Under the pieces are notes generated by a model. It saw only the letters and a list, made by a program, of their open reading frames with translations, was not told the origin of the DNA and did no database searches. 64,000 nucleotides of DNA, taken from assembly GCF_000971175.1 (NCBI RefSeq), contig NZ_BBLY01000001.1, positions 297,709 through 361,708 of the forward strand, written 5' to 3'. The DNA comes from Demequina pelophila (GTDB lineage Bacteria > Actinomycetota > Actinomycetes > Actinomycetales > Demequinaceae). Positions 1-11,237 of this stretch are shown here, piece after piece (position 1 is the stretch's first letter; the number at the start of each line of letters is the position of its first letter). The position numbers and the translations under genes are program-made.

Positions 1-1095
<1,095 letters not shown>

Positions 1096-1121
1096 GGTCG
1101 CCGGTAAGGGGCCCGGGCCCG

Positions 1122-2715
<1,594 letters not shown>

Positions 2716-2721
2716 GGCGCG

Positions 2722-3678
2722 TCAGTCCTTCCGGTCGCGCCGCGAGCGACGGGCGGGGGAGAGGCGTCCCCACCTCGTCGTCTCGGGGGACGACGCGTCG
2801 GTCGCCTCGTCCTGCTCGGGCGCCCCGCCGTGGCTCGCCTCCGTGACGATGGGGATGGCTCCGGTCACGACCTCGTCGAACGACGGGAGCGCGGGCTCGG
2901 GCCCCGGCTCGTGCGCCCCGGCGGCGGCCTCGGCCTCCAGCCGGCGCCGCCGCTCGCGGCGCGACTCCTTCACGGGAACGGCGGGAGCCTCGGGCTCGCG
3001 CACCGGCGGCGGGGCCATGGGCACCTTCTCGCGCTCGCGCGGGGGCGAGGGCAGCACGTCCTTGCGCCGGCGTCCGGTCTCCGCGATGCCGCGTGCGTGA
3101 AGCGCCTGGCCCAGCTGGAGCGCGAAGCCCACGGACCGGGTCGCGGACGGCACGAGCACCGCGCGCAGCGACCGGTCCATGCCGCGGGCGCGCGCGGCGA
3201 TGCGCGCCTCGACCATGATGCGCGCGGCCTCGGGCAGCGCGCGCAAGGTGAGCGCGACCATGACGCCGATGGTGTCCGGCGGCAGGATCCACCGCAGCGG
3301 CTGCGCCATCGTGGAGACGAAGTCGAGCATCTCCTCCATCGACGTCGAGCTCGCGATCGCCAGCGCGAGCGCCGCGATGGAGATGAGGTCGCCCGCGAGG
3401 TCGAGCGCGCGGATGTAGTCGCCGCGCCAGACCTGGAAGAGCGTCGTCAGCGCAGCGATGACGATGATGAGGCTCATGCCCTTGAGCGTGGCCTTCGCCG
3501 GCGGCAGGGTGGACGCGAGCAGCAGCAGGCACGCCGCGGTGATGCCGATCGAGGTGACCGGCTCGGAGATGATGAGGCACGCGACCGACAGGCCGAGCAT
3601 GAGCAGCACCTTGAACCACGCGGGCGCGAGGTGCATGGGCGTCCGGCGGCGCCGGTAGAGCCCGAAGAGCGAGATCAC
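2722..3678 (-). CDS. bioN: biotin ECF transporter transmembrane subunit (EcfT/BioN) with long charged tail
   Basis: This is the T-component of an energy-coupling-factor importer: a membrane scaffold that couples the ATPase to the substrate-binding S-component. Several hydrophobic segments occupy residues 20-160. They are followed by the two coupling helices with the family's Ala-Arg-Gly motifs at residues 164-166 and 195-197. Residues from about 205 to 318 form an Arg/Glu/Pro-rich, probably disordered extension that canonical EcfT proteins lack. The start is GTG at 3678, overlapping the bioM stop (GTGA). Position behind bioY and bioM makes biotin the likely substrate. T-components can be shared among several S-components, so exclusivity is not shown. 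Confidence 0.9.
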   Translation of the reverse strand: MISLFGLYRRRRTPMHLAPAWFKVLLMLGLSVACLIISEPVTSIGITAACLLLLASTLPPAKATLKGMSLIIVIAALTTLFQVWRGDYIRALDLAGDLISIAALALAIASSTSMEEMLDFVSTMAQPLRWILPPDTIGVMVALTLRALPEAARIMVEARIAARARGMDRSLRAVLVPSATRSVGFALQLGQALHARGIAETGRRRKDVLPSPPREREKVPMAPPPVREPEAPAVPVKESRRERRRRLEAEAAAGAHEPGPEPALPSFDEVVTGAIPIVTEASHGGAPEQDEATDASSPETTRWGRLSPARRSRRDRKD

Positions 3679-4382
3679 GCAGTCGCCCCCTGCGAGGCGC
3701 GCCCGAACATGAGGTCGCGGTACAGCCGGATCGCCTCCTTGGGGTCGCCGTCGAACACCACCTCGCCCAGGTCGATCACCAGGGTGCGGTCCGCGCGCGA
3801 GGCGGCGTCGAGGTCGTGCGTGACCTCGATGACCTGCAGCGGCAGCGACCGCAGCAGCGCGCCCACGTGCGCGCGCCAGCGCAGGTCCAGGAGAGTCGTG
3901 GGCTCGTCGGCGACCAGGATCGAGGGGGTCGTGGCGAGCACGCCCGCGAGCGCGAGCAGCTGGCGCTGGCCACCCGACAGGGCGTTGACGGAGACGTCCG
4001 CCTTGCTGGCGAGGCCGATCTCGCGCAGCGCGTCGAGCGCGGCCTTCTCCCGCTCGCCGCGCTTCCTGATGACGCGGCGCAGCGACAGCATCACGTCCTC
4101 GATGGCCGTGGGCATGATGAGCTGCGCGGAGGCATCGGTGAACAGGTAGCCCACCTTGCGGCGCACGTCGGCGCCGCGCTTGACGGTGTCGAGGCCGTCG
4201 ACCTCGACGGATCCGCTCACCGGCGTGACCAGGCCGTTGATGAGGCGCGCGAAGGTGGACTTGCCGCCGCCGTTGGCGCCGATGATGCTGATCCGGTCCT
4301 CGGTCAGCGTGAGCGACGTGGGCTCGAGGATGGGCACACCGGAATCGGGCGCGACGACGGCGGCATCCTTGAACTCGATCAT
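3675..4382 (-). CDS. bioM: biotin ECF transporter ATPase (BioM)
   Basis: ATP-binding subunit of the biotin ECF importer, 235 residues. It has Walker A GANGGGKST (35-43), a Q-loop glutamine near 87, the ABC signature LSGGQ (135-139), Walker B ending in Asp-Glu (159-160) and the switch histidine at 189, so it looks catalytically complete. I start it at ATG 4382, where the sequence begins MIEFKDA like other ECF ATPases; the open frame continues 20 codons upstream into bioY without family-like sequence. It begins 10 nt after the bioY stop and overlaps bioN, so the three genes form one operon. Confidence 0.93.
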   Translation of the reverse strand: MIEFKDAAVVAPDSGVPILEPTSLTLTEDRISIIGANGGGKSTFARLINGLVTPVSGSVEVDGLDTVKRGADVRRKVGYLFTDASAQLIMPTAIEDVMLSLRRVIRKRGEREKAALDALREIGLASKADVSVNALSGGQRQLLALAGVLATTPSILVADEPTTLLDLRWRAHVGALLRSLPLQVIEVTHDLDAASRADRTLVIDLGEVVFDGDPKEAIRLYRDLMFGRASQGATA

Positions 4383-4392
4383 GCGGACAAGG

Positions 4393-5091
4393 TTAGGCGG
4401 TGGCGGTCCCGCCCGATTCCTCCGCCAGGGCGACCCGTGCATCGTCCCTGGTCGCGCGCGTGGCGACGCGCGCCCTGCCCAGCAGGCCGGGGAAGGTGCG
4501 GTGGACGGCGGCGGCGACCACGCCGGCCGCTGCGACCTTGATGAGGTCCGGGACGATGAACGGGATCACGCCCACGGTCACCGCGGAGACGCAGTCGGAG
4601 TCCGTCAGCCCGGTGCAGCTGACGGGCATGACCGGCATGCCCGTGCGCCACGCGAGCCACGGCACGCCCACGGCGTAGACGAGCGGCAGCGACACCAGCC
4701 CGGCGGCGGCGAGCATCGCGGCGGACCACACGCGGCGATGCAGCAGGCCGCGGCGGGCGAGGGCGCGCGCGATGAACCCGATCGCGGTCGCGGCGAGGAT
4801 GAACCCGAACAGGTACCCGCCGGTCGGGCCGCTGAGCACCACGATCCCCGCGACGCCGTTGGCGAAGATGGGCGCGCCCATGAGGCCCATGAGGAGGTAC
4901 AGCGACACGGCCGCGAGCGCCCGCCATGGTCCCAGGACCAGCCCGGCGAGGACCACCGCGAAGGTCTGGAGCGTGATGGGCACGCCTCCCAGGAGGGTGA
5001 ACTCGGGCACCAGCGTGGACGCCGCGATGACCGCCGCGAAGACCGCGACGAGCGCGATGTTCTGGCCGGTGAGATGACGATGCAGCGACAC
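4393..5091 (-). CDS. bioY: biotin transporter substrate-binding subunit BioY
   Basis: BioY is the membrane S-component that binds biotin in ECF uptake. The 232-residue protein is strongly hydrophobic, with about six membrane segments and the BioY-like stretches GVPITLQTFAVVLAGLVLG and GPTGGYLFGF. The GTG at 5091 is favoured over the upstream ATG at 5124 because GGAGG sits six bases before it and the protein then begins at the expected distance from the first helix. It is the first gene of the bioY-bioM-bioN operon and is divergent from the ABC-F gene. No biotin synthesis genes are in the window, so uptake may be the main supply (inference). Confidence 0.93.
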   Translation of the reverse strand: MSLHRHLTGQNIALVAVFAAVIAASTLVPEFTLLGGVPITLQTFAVVLAGLVLGPWRALAAVSLYLLMGLMGAPIFANGVAGIVVLSGPTGGYLFGFILAATAIGFIARALARRGLLHRRVWSAAMLAAAGLVSLPLVYAVGVPWLAWRTGMPVMPVSCTGLTDSDCVSAVTVGVIPFIVPDLIKVAAAGVVAAAVHRTFPGLLGRARVATRATRDDARVALAEESGGTATA

Positions 5092-5212
5092 GGGCGACCT
5101 CCGGGGATAATGGACGGCGGCCACCCTACCGACGGGGTACCCCGCTCAGGGCCGATGCACGGAACGTTGTGGGGATGCCACAAACCTTTGGTCCCCCAAG
5201 TCAGGAGTACGT

Positions 5213-6811
5213 GTGATCGTCGCCAAGGATCTGGAGATGCGCATCGGCGCCCGCGTGCTGCTGCACCCTGCGAGCTTCCAGATCGGGCCCGGCGACCGCG
5301 TGGGCCTGGTGGGCCGCAACGGCGCCGGCAAGACGACCATGACCCGCATCCTCGCGGGCGAGGGGCAGGCGACCGGCGGCCAGGTCACCCACAAGGGGCG
5401 CATCGGCTACCTGCCGCAGGACCCGCGCGAGGGCGAGCCCACCCAGATGGCGCTCGACCGCATCCTGGGCGTGCGCGACCTGGCCGGCCTGCTCACCAAG
5501 ATGCGCGCGGCCGAGGAGGCCATGGCCGGCGACGACGAGAAGGCGCGCGACAAGGCCATGAACGCCTACCCGCGCCTCGAGGAGCGGTTCCGGGCGGCGG
5601 GCGGCTACGCGGCCGAGTCCGAGGCGCAGAAGATCGCGGCCAACCTGGGGCTCGACCAGCGCATCCTGGGCCAGCCGCTGGGCACGCTGTCGGGCGGTCA
5701 GCGCCGGCGCGTCGAGCTCGCGCGCATCCTCTTCTCCGACGCGGAGACGCTCCTGCTCGACGAGCCGACCAACCACCTCGACGCGGACTCGATCATCTGG
5801 CTGCGCACGTTCCTCGCCCAGTTCTCCGGCGGGCTCATCGTGATCTCGCACGACGTGGACCTGGTCCGCACGGTGGTGACCAAGGTGTTCCACCTCGACG
5901 CCAACCGCGGCGAGCTCGACCAGTACGCGATGGGATGGGACCTCTACCTCAAGCAGCGCGAGACCGACGAGAAGCGCCGCCGCCGCGAGCGCGACAACGC
6001 GGAGAAGAAGGCCGCAGCGCTCATGGCCCAGGCCGCCAAGATGAAGGCGACCGCGACCAAGGCCGTCGCCGCGCAGAACATGGCCAAGCGCGCCGAGAAG
6101 ATGCTGGCCGGCGTCGAGGGCGAGCGCGTCCAGGACCGCGTGGCCGCGCTGCGGTTCCCTACGCCCGCCGCGTGCGGCAAGACCCCGCTGCGCGCCTCCG
6201 AACTGTCGAAGTCCTACGGCTCGCTCGAGGTCTTCACGGATGTGGAGCTCGCGATCGACCGCGGCTCGCGCGTGGTGGTGCTGGGCCTCAACGGCGCCGG
6301 CAAGACCACGCTGCTTCGCCTGCTGGGCGGGGTCGAGGACGCCGACACCGGCCAGGTCGAGCCCGGCCACGGACTCAAGCTGGGCTACTACGCCCAGGAG
6401 CACGACACGCTCGACCTCGACGCCACCGTGCTGGAGAACCTGCGCCACGCCGCGCCCGACCTCACCGACACCGAGGTCCGGAACGTGCTCGGCTCGTTCC
6501 TCTTCGCCGGAGACGACGCGCACAAGCCCGCGCGCGTCCTGTCGGGCGGCGAGAAGACGCGCCTCGCGCTCGCGACCCTGGTCGTGTCCCAGGCGAACGT
6601 GCTCCTGCTCGACGAGCCCACCAACAACCTCGACCCCGCCTCGCGCGCGGAGATCCTGCGCGCGCTGCGCACCTACGAGGGCGCCGTCGTCCTGGTCACC
6701 CACGACGAGGGAGCCGTCGAGGCCCTCGAGCCCGAGCGCGTGCTGCTGCTGCCCGACGCGGTCGAGGACCTGTGGAACGACGAGTACCGGGAGCTCATCT
6801 CGCTCGCGTAG
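5213..6811 (+). CDS. ABC-F family ATPase (ribosome-associated, two nucleotide-binding domains)
   Basis: Soluble tandem ABC protein of 532 residues without membrane segments, typical of the ABC-F family. That family acts on ribosomes as translation factors or antibiotic-protection proteins. The first ATPase domain has GRNGAGKT (34-41), LSGGQRRR and LLLDEPTNHLD. A Lys/Arg/Ala-rich helical linker follows at about 245-300. The second domain has GLNGAGKT (near 358), LSGGEKTR and LLLDEPTNNLD. GTG 5213 follows AGGAG closely. The sequence cannot tell a housekeeping EttA/YbiT-like role from resistance; the short linker and housekeeping surroundings favour the former. Confidence 0.9.
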   Translation: MIVAKDLEMRIGARVLLHPASFQIGPGDRVGLVGRNGAGKTTMTRILAGEGQATGGQVTHKGRIGYLPQDPREGEPTQMALDRILGVRDLAGLLTKMRAAEEAMAGDDEKARDKAMNAYPRLEERFRAAGGYAAESEAQKIAANLGLDQRILGQPLGTLSGGQRRRVELARILFSDAETLLLDEPTNHLDADSIIWLRTFLAQFSGGLIVISHDVDLVRTVVTKVFHLDANRGELDQYAMGWDLYLKQRETDEKRRRRERDNAEKKAAALMAQAAKMKATATKAVAAQNMAKRAEKMLAGVEGERVQDRVAALRFPTPAACGKTPLRASELSKSYGSLEVFTDVELAIDRGSRVVVLGLNGAGKTTLLRLLGGVEDADTGQVEPGHGLKLGYYAQEHDTLDLDATVLENLRHAAPDLTDTEVRNVLGSFLFAGDDAHKPARVLSGGEKTRLALATLVVSQANVLLLDEPTNNLDPASRAEILRALRTYEGAVVLVTHDEGAVEALEPERVLLLPDAVEDLWNDEYRELISLA

Positions 6812-7137
6812 CGGCGCCGTTCCACCCCGCGCAAGCACCACCTGTTGTCCGCGCAACGACAACCATCTACCCGTGGGACGCGGCGACCTCCCCAAAGCGA
6901 CCGTCAGCTACCCATTTGCCTGAGCGGCGCAGGTGGGGCGGCGCGCGGGGTCGGCCGGAGGGGGAGTTGCTTCCGTCGCACTAGCCGAATTCGTGCACTT
7001 TGGGCGGTCCGTCCGCACCGACCCGCCCAAACTGCATGAATTCGGCTAGCGTCGCGCAACACACCGCCCTGCCCCCGGCACGTGAACGGTCGGGCGGATT
7101 CGAGCGCATCGATTCCACGCGCCCGCCTCAGGGACGG
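6812..7137. other. 326-nt gene-free stretch between convergent ABC-F and SURF1-like genes
   Basis: No coding sequence is supported here. It holds a short inverted pair TTGTC...GACAA around 6843-6866 and, at 6981-7049, a long near-perfect inverted repeat annotated separately. Confidence 0.7.
6981..7049. repeat. 27-bp near-perfect inverted repeat (giant hairpin) between convergent genes
   Basis: Arms 6981-7007 and 7023-7049 match in 25 of 27 positions when one is reverse-complemented. They begin CTAGCCGAATTC and end TTTGGGCGG, around a 15-nt loop. The arms include an EcoRI-type GAATTC and are AT-richer than their surroundings. CGTCGC occurs as a 6-bp direct repeat just outside both arms (6974-6979 and 7050-7055). 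It lies between convergent genes, so a bidirectional terminator is possible, but the stem is much longer than usual; a small mobile element remnant is the alternative. Confidence 0.8.
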
Positions 7138-8091
7138 CTAGAGAGCGTCCTCGATCTCCTCATCGGAGAGTTCCCGCGTGCGCCGGGCCGATGCACGGGC
7201 GGGCCTGGCGGGGCGCGCACGCTTTCGAGCGGCGACGGACGCAGGTCCGGGTGCGGCGTCGGAAGGCGCTGCGGCCGGCGGGGCAGCGGCGGAGGCGGCG
7301 GCCGGCGGGGCGGGGCCTGCGGCCGGCGGGGCAGGAGCGGGCTCCGACTCGTCGTTGGAGGTACGCTCGGCGCTCAGCACCCACTCGCGGCGCGCGAGCA
7401 GCACGCCGCCGACGGGCGCGATGAGCGCGAACGCCCACCACTGCCACGCGTAGGCGAGGTGCGGGCCCAGGCTGAGCGTGGGCAGTGGGACGGGGGAGCC
7501 GAACGCGTCGACGCAGCCGTCGGCGGAGCATGCCTGGGTCACCACGGCGTAGCCGTCGATCGGCTCGGCGGGAGGCGCGGGCATCTGCGCGGCCGCGATG
7601 CGGGTGGCGCCGTCGTCACGGCGGCCGTCGTCGGGCTCGCTCTGGCGCAGCACCGCGGTGACGGTCACGTCGCCGGCGGGCCAGGCGGGCACCGCGAGGT
7701 CCTCGAGGGGGCCGGGCACCGGGATGTGCCCGGCGTTGAGCAGCAGCGCTCGGCCGGAGTCGGTCTCCATCCACACGAGCAGCTGGTAGACGCGCTCGCG
7801 GTCGACCGGACGGTTGCGCAGCAGGGTGAGCGAGTCGCCCACGATGCGGCCGGTCACCTCGACGGCGCGCCACTCCTCGGTCGCGTCGACCGCGAGGTCC
7901 GTGCCCACGGCCTCCTCGAGCGAGGCCGGCGGCAGCGAGGCGTTGGCGTCCGAGGCGGCGATCGCCTCCGAGCGCGCCACGTGCTTGCCGTACTGCCACG
8001 CGCCCGCGCGGACCCCGACCACGGACACCGCCAGCCCGACGGCGACGATGATCGCCGCCGTGAGCGCGCGTCGCGCGGGGGAGTGGGGCAC
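7138..8091 (-). CDS. SURF1 family cytochrome c oxidase assembly protein
   Basis: SURF1 proteins help assemble haem-copper cytochrome c oxidase in the membrane. The 317-residue protein has the classic layout. An N-terminal membrane helix (about 8-30) is followed by a periplasmic domain with WRAVEVTGRI, LLRNRP and LLLNAGHIPVPG, matching the SURF1 consensus, and then a second helix around YAWQWWAFALIAPVGGVLLARREW. After it comes an Ala/Pro-rich tail of about 75 residues, probably disordered. The GTG start at 8091 is chosen because a TAGCAT -10 box lies 7 nt upstream, giving a leaderless transcript. The gene is divergent from fabG. Confidence 0.88.
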   Translation of the reverse strand: MPHSPARRALTAAIIVAVGLAVSVVGVRAGAWQYGKHVARSEAIAASDANASLPPASLEEAVGTDLAVDATEEWRAVEVTGRIVGDSLTLLRNRPVDRERVYQLLVWMETDSGRALLLNAGHIPVPGPLEDLAVPAWPAGDVTVTAVLRQSEPDDGRRDDGATRIAAAQMPAPPAEPIDGYAVVTQACSADGCVDAFGSPVPLPTLSLGPHLAYAWQWWAFALIAPVGGVLLARREWVLSAERTSNDESEPAPAPPAAGPAPPAAASAAAPPAAAPSDAAPGPASVAARKRARPARPARASARRTRELSDEEIEDAL

Positions 8092-8098
8092 GCTCCCG

Positions 8099-8104
8099 AT
8101 GCTA
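8099..8104 (-). promoter_or_regulatory. -10 box TAGCAT, leaderless start of SURF1-like gene
   Basis: TAGCAT on the minus strand ends 7 nt before GTG 8091, so transcription should begin at or next to the start codon. Confidence 0.6.
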
Positions 8105-8231
8105 GCGGCGGCCGCCGGGCCGCCAGGCCCCCGCCACCATCGCATCGTCCCCGGTCCATGTCGTAGAAATCCCCAAAGTCCGGGGTGCGACCTTGGAAGC
8201 GGCGGTGACGGCGTGCGCGGCGGGGCCGGGA

Positions 8232-8237
8232 TAGCGT
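8232..8237 (+). promoter_or_regulatory. -10 box TAGCGT, leaderless fabG promoter
   Basis: TAGCGT ends 7 nt before ATG 8245; there is no ribosome-binding site between them. Confidence 0.6.
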
Positions 8238-8244
8238 GGCGGTC

Positions 8245-8949
8245 ATGAGTCGTCACGTCATCGTCACCGGCGCGAACCGCGGCATCGGCCGCGCGATCGC
8301 GGAGGCCTTCGTCGCCCAGGGGGACACCGTCTCCACCATCTACCGGGGAGGCGACCTTCCCGAGGGCGTGGACGGCGCGATCGCGGACGTCACCGACACG
8401 GATGCGGTGAACGCCGCGTTCGACCAGCTCGAGGAGCGCCACGGCCGCGTTCGCGTCCTGGTCGCCAACGCGGGCGTCACCAAGGACGGCCTGCTCATGC
8501 GCATGTCCGACGAGGACTTCGAGCGGGTCGTCGACGTCAACCTCACCGGCACCTTCCGGTGCGTGCGCCGCGCGGTGAACTCGATGCTGCGCGAGCGGTT
8601 CGGGCGCATCGTGCTCGTCGGCTCGGTCGTGGGCCTCATGGGCAACCCCGGCCAGGTCAACTACTCCTCGTCGAAGGCGGCGCTGGTGGGCATGGCGCGC
8701 TCGATCACCCGCGAGGTGGGCGCGCGCGGCATCACCGCGAACGTCATCGCGCCGGGCTTCATCACCACCGCGATGACCGCGGAGCTGCCCGAGGCCACCG
8801 TCAAGCAGTACGAGGCCACCATCCCCGCCAAGCGCTTCGGCGCCGTCGAGGAGGTCGCCGCCGCGGCCACCTACCTGGGCTCCGACGCCGCCGGCTACGT
8901 CTCGGGCGCGGTGCTGCCCGTCGACGGCGGCCTGGGCATGGGCCACTAG
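8245..8949 (+). CDS. fabG: 3-oxoacyl-ACP reductase (FabG/MabA-like)
   Basis: NADPH-dependent beta-ketoacyl-ACP reductase of type II fatty acid synthesis, 234 residues, a short-chain dehydrogenase. It has the dinucleotide-binding TGANRGIGRAIA near the N-terminus, the VANAGV motif, and the Tyr-x3-Lys catalytic pair in YSSSKAAL. The C-terminus PVDGGLGMGH is typical. ATG 8245 fits the leaderless promoter better than the in-frame GTG 8236, which overlaps the -10 box. An InhA-like enoyl reductase follows 23 nt downstream, the same pairing as mabA-inhA in mycobacteria, which supports the assignment. Confidence 0.95.
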   Translation: MSRHVIVTGANRGIGRAIAEAFVAQGDTVSTIYRGGDLPEGVDGAIADVTDTDAVNAAFDQLEERHGRVRVLVANAGVTKDGLLMRMSDEDFERVVDVNLTGTFRCVRRAVNSMLRERFGRIVLVGSVVGLMGNPGQVNYSSSKAALVGMARSITREVGARGITANVIAPGFITTAMTAELPEATVKQYEATIPAKRFGAVEEVAAAATYLGSDAAGYVSGAVLPVDGGLGMGH

Positions 8950-8972
8950 AACTCAAGGAAGCGAGACACACC

Positions 8973-9740
8973 ATGGGCATGCTCGAAGGCAAGAACATCC
9001 TCGTCACCGGGGTGCTGACGGAGGGCTCGATCGCCTTCCACGTCGCGCGCCTGTGCCAGGAGCAGGGCGCGACGGTGGTCCTCACCGGCGTGGGCCGCTC
9101 CCTCAAGATCACCCAGGCGATGGGCCGGCGCCTGCCGGTCCAGGCGGCGGTGGTCGAACTCGACGTCACCGACCCCGACCACCTCGCGGCGCTCGCGGAC
9201 CGGGTCAAGGAGCACGTGCCGCACCTCGACGGCGTGGTCCACTCGATCGGCTTCGCGCCCCAGTCCGTCATGGGCGGCAACTTCCTCGCCGGCGAGTGGG
9301 ACGACGTCGCCACGGCGATGCACATCTCCGCGTACTCGCTCAAGGCGCTCGCGGTCGCCGCCGAGCCGCTCATGGTCGAGGGCTCCGCGATCGTGGGGCT
9401 CACCTTCGACGGCCGCTTCGCGTGGCCCGTCTACGACTGGATGGGCGTCGCCAAGGCCGCGCTCGAGGCCACCTCCCGCTACGTCGCGCGCGACCTGGGG
9501 CCGCAGGGGATCCGGTGCAACATCGTCTCCGCGGGGCCCATCAAGACCACCGCGGCGCGCCACATCCCGGGATTCGAGCAGATGGAGGGTCACTGGTCCG
9601 AGCGCGCCCCGCTGGGGTGGAACTCGGATGACCCGGAGCCCACCGCGCGGACCGTGACGGCCCTGCTCTCGGACTGGTTCCCGGCCACCACGGGCGAGAT
9701 GATCCACGTCGATGGCGGCGTTCACGCGATGGGCCAGTAG
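8973..9740 (+). CDS. fabI: enoyl-ACP reductase (InhA/FabI type)
   Basis: NADH-dependent enoyl-ACP reductase, the last step of each fatty acid elongation round. The 255-residue protein reads like InhA throughout: GSIAFHVARLCQEQGA for the cofactor site, DGVVHSIGFAPQ, MHISAYSLKAL, and the catalytic Tyr-x6-Lys in YDWMGVAK. It ends in TTGEMIHVDGGVHAMGQ. The start is ATG 8973 behind AAGGAAGCGAG; a second ATG two codons later cannot be excluded. It forms a two-gene operon with fabG. It belongs to the isoniazid/triclosan target class; nothing visible predicts resistance. Confidence 0.95.
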   Translation: MGMLEGKNILVTGVLTEGSIAFHVARLCQEQGATVVLTGVGRSLKITQAMGRRLPVQAAVVELDVTDPDHLAALADRVKEHVPHLDGVVHSIGFAPQSVMGGNFLAGEWDDVATAMHISAYSLKALAVAAEPLMVEGSAIVGLTFDGRFAWPVYDWMGVAKAALEATSRYVARDLGPQGIRCNIVSAGPIKTTAARHIPGFEQMEGHWSERAPLGWNSDDPEPTARTVTALLSDWFPATTGEMIHVDGGVHAMGQ

Positions 9741-9747
9741 CCTCCGC

Positions 9748-9753
9748 TAGGCT
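9748..9753 (+). promoter_or_regulatory. -10 box TAGGCT, leaderless promoter of SixA-like gene
   Basis: TAGGCT ends 6 nt before GTG 9760. Confidence 0.55.
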
Positions 9754-9759
9754 GACCAC

Positions 9760-10275
9760 GTGCCCACGCTCATCCTTGCCCGTCACGCCAAGGCAGAGGG
9801 CCCCACGCCCGGCCTGACCGACGACGCCCGCCCGCTCGCGCTCATCGGCCGCAAGGCCGCCGCCCGCCTCGGCGAGGTCATCGCCGAGGCCGGGTACAAC
9901 CCGGACCTCGCGCTCGTGTCTCCCGCGGTGCGCACCCAGCAGACGTGGAAGCTCATGGAGGCCTCGCTCGCGCCCACGTCGGCCAGCACCATCGACGCGC
10001 TGTACGAGACCCACGTCCAGGGCGTGCTCGCCGAGCTCGCGGAGCTGGGCGACGTCGAGACCGTGATCGTCGTGGGGCACGAGCCCACGTCGTCCGCGAC
10101 CGCGGCCTTCCTGGCCGGCAAGGGGTCGGACACGCCGGCCCTCAAGCGCATCGCGCACGGCATCCAGACCGGCACCGCCGCGGTGCTCGAGTTCGAGGGC
10201 GAGTGGGACTCGCTCAAGGCGCGCTCGGCGAGGCTCCTCACGGTGCTGTCCGGCCGCGACGTCGAGGTCCCCTGA
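9760..10275 (+). CDS. SixA-like histidine phosphatase superfamily protein
   Basis: Member of the histidine phosphatase (phosphoglycerate-mutase-like) superfamily, 171 residues. It opens with LILARHAKAEG, the RH motif whose histidine takes the phosphate, and has the second catalytic histidine in VIVVGHEPTSS. A shared arginine-containing region is SPAVRTQQTW. Size and the RHAK sequence match SixA, which removes phosphate from phosphohistidine in signalling proteins, but the substrate here is unknown. The start is GTG 9760 behind a leaderless promoter. A GH88-like gene begins 8 nt after its stop, so the two are probably co-transcribed; no functional link is evident. Confidence 0.85.
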   Translation: MPTLILARHAKAEGPTPGLTDDARPLALIGRKAAARLGEVIAEAGYNPDLALVSPAVRTQQTWKLMEASLAPTSASTIDALYETHVQGVLAELAELGDVETVIVVGHEPTSSATAAFLAGKGSDTPALKRIAHGIQTGTAAVLEFEGEWDSLKARSARLLTVLSGRDVEVP

Positions 10276-10283
10276 CCCCTCGC

Positions 10284-11234
10284 ATGACGGACGCCGCCGC
10301 GCTGACGCGCGCCCTCCTGACCTTTCCGCGCGCCTCGTGGGAGCAGGGTGTCGCCTCGCATGCGGCGCTCGACCGGGGAGATGCGGCGCTGGCCGCGATG
10401 CTCGCCCGCCACGGCGTCTCGCACGCCGCGCCCGACGGGCGGCTCGGCGCGCTCGGCGAGGCTGCCTCGGTCAACTCGGGCGCGCTGCTCGAGGCGACGC
10501 TTCGCCTGGGGACGGGGGACGATGCGGCGGCCCGGGCCGCGCAGACCCAGCGCTGGTGGCTGCTCCGGTACGCGCCGCGCGACGACTCGGGCGTGCTGCA
10601 TCACCGGCTCGACTCCGAGGAGGTGTGGGCCGACTCGGTCTACATGATCGTGCCCGCGCTGGTCGCGTGCGGGGACATCGCCCCGGCGGACATGCAGTAC
10701 CGCATGCACCGCGAGCACCTGTGGGATCCGGCGACGGGCGTGTACCGGCATCGGCGCGACCTCGCGACCGGCGAGCTCACCCGCGGGGCGCGCTGGGCCG
10801 GCGCGAGCGGATGGGTGGCCGCGGGCCTGGCCCGGTCGCTCCGGCTGGGAGTGGCGGCGGAGCAGATGCGGGAGCGGTGGCGGCGCGAGACGCGCGAGCT
10901 GCTCGACGCGTGCGCCGCGTTCGAGCGCCCGGACGGCCGGTTCCACGACGTGCTCGACGACCCGGAGTCCTTCGTCGACGGCACCGCCGGGCTCATGCTC
11001 GCGTACGCCGCCCTTACCGGCGCGGCCGGCGGCTGGCTGCCGGAGGCCTACGCGGAGTCGGGGGAGCGGTGGCTGGCCGCGTCGCTGGCCCGGGTGGACC
11101 AGGACGGCTTCGTCCGCGAGGTGTGCGGCGCGCCGCTGTTCGACCGGCCCGGGGTCTCGCCCGAGGCGCAGGCGTTCGCGCTCATGGCGCTGGCCGCGCG
11201 CGAGCGGCTCGACGGCACGCTCCCCACGACCTAG
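10284..11234 (+). CDS. GH88/GH105-like six-hairpin glycosidase family protein
   Basis: The 316-residue protein resembles unsaturated rhamnogalacturonyl/glucuronyl hydrolases of the six-hairpin (alpha/alpha-barrel) fold. Recurring helix-loop repeats include FPRASWEQGVASHAAL near the start, EEVWADSVYMIVPALVACG in the middle and SFVDGTAGLMLAYAAL later. The DSVYM and DGTAG segments match the region where this fold places its acidic catalytic residue. No signal peptide is seen, so it acts in the cytoplasm on imported sugars if it is an enzyme. The start is ATG 10284, 8 nt after the SixA-like gene. The stop is 3 nt from the end of convergent serB. The substrate is unassigned. Confidence 0.65.
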   Translation: MTDAAALTRALLTFPRASWEQGVASHAALDRGDAALAAMLARHGVSHAAPDGRLGALGEAASVNSGALLEATLRLGTGDDAAARAAQTQRWWLLRYAPRDDSGVLHHRLDSEEVWADSVYMIVPALVACGDIAPADMQYRMHREHLWDPATGVYRHRRDLATGELTRGARWAGASGWVAAGLARSLRLGVAAEQMRERWRRETRELLDACAAFERPDGRFHDVLDDPESFVDGTAGLMLAYAALTGAAGGWLPEAYAESGERWLAASLARVDQDGFVREVCGAPLFDRPGVSPEAQAFALMALAARERLDGTLPTT

Positions 11235-11237
11235 GCC

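Noticed and set aside
4156-6984. 942-codon open frame on the plus strand across bioY and the ABC-F gene
   Set aside because: Antisense to bioM/bioY and out of frame with the real ABC-F protein; no recognisable domain.
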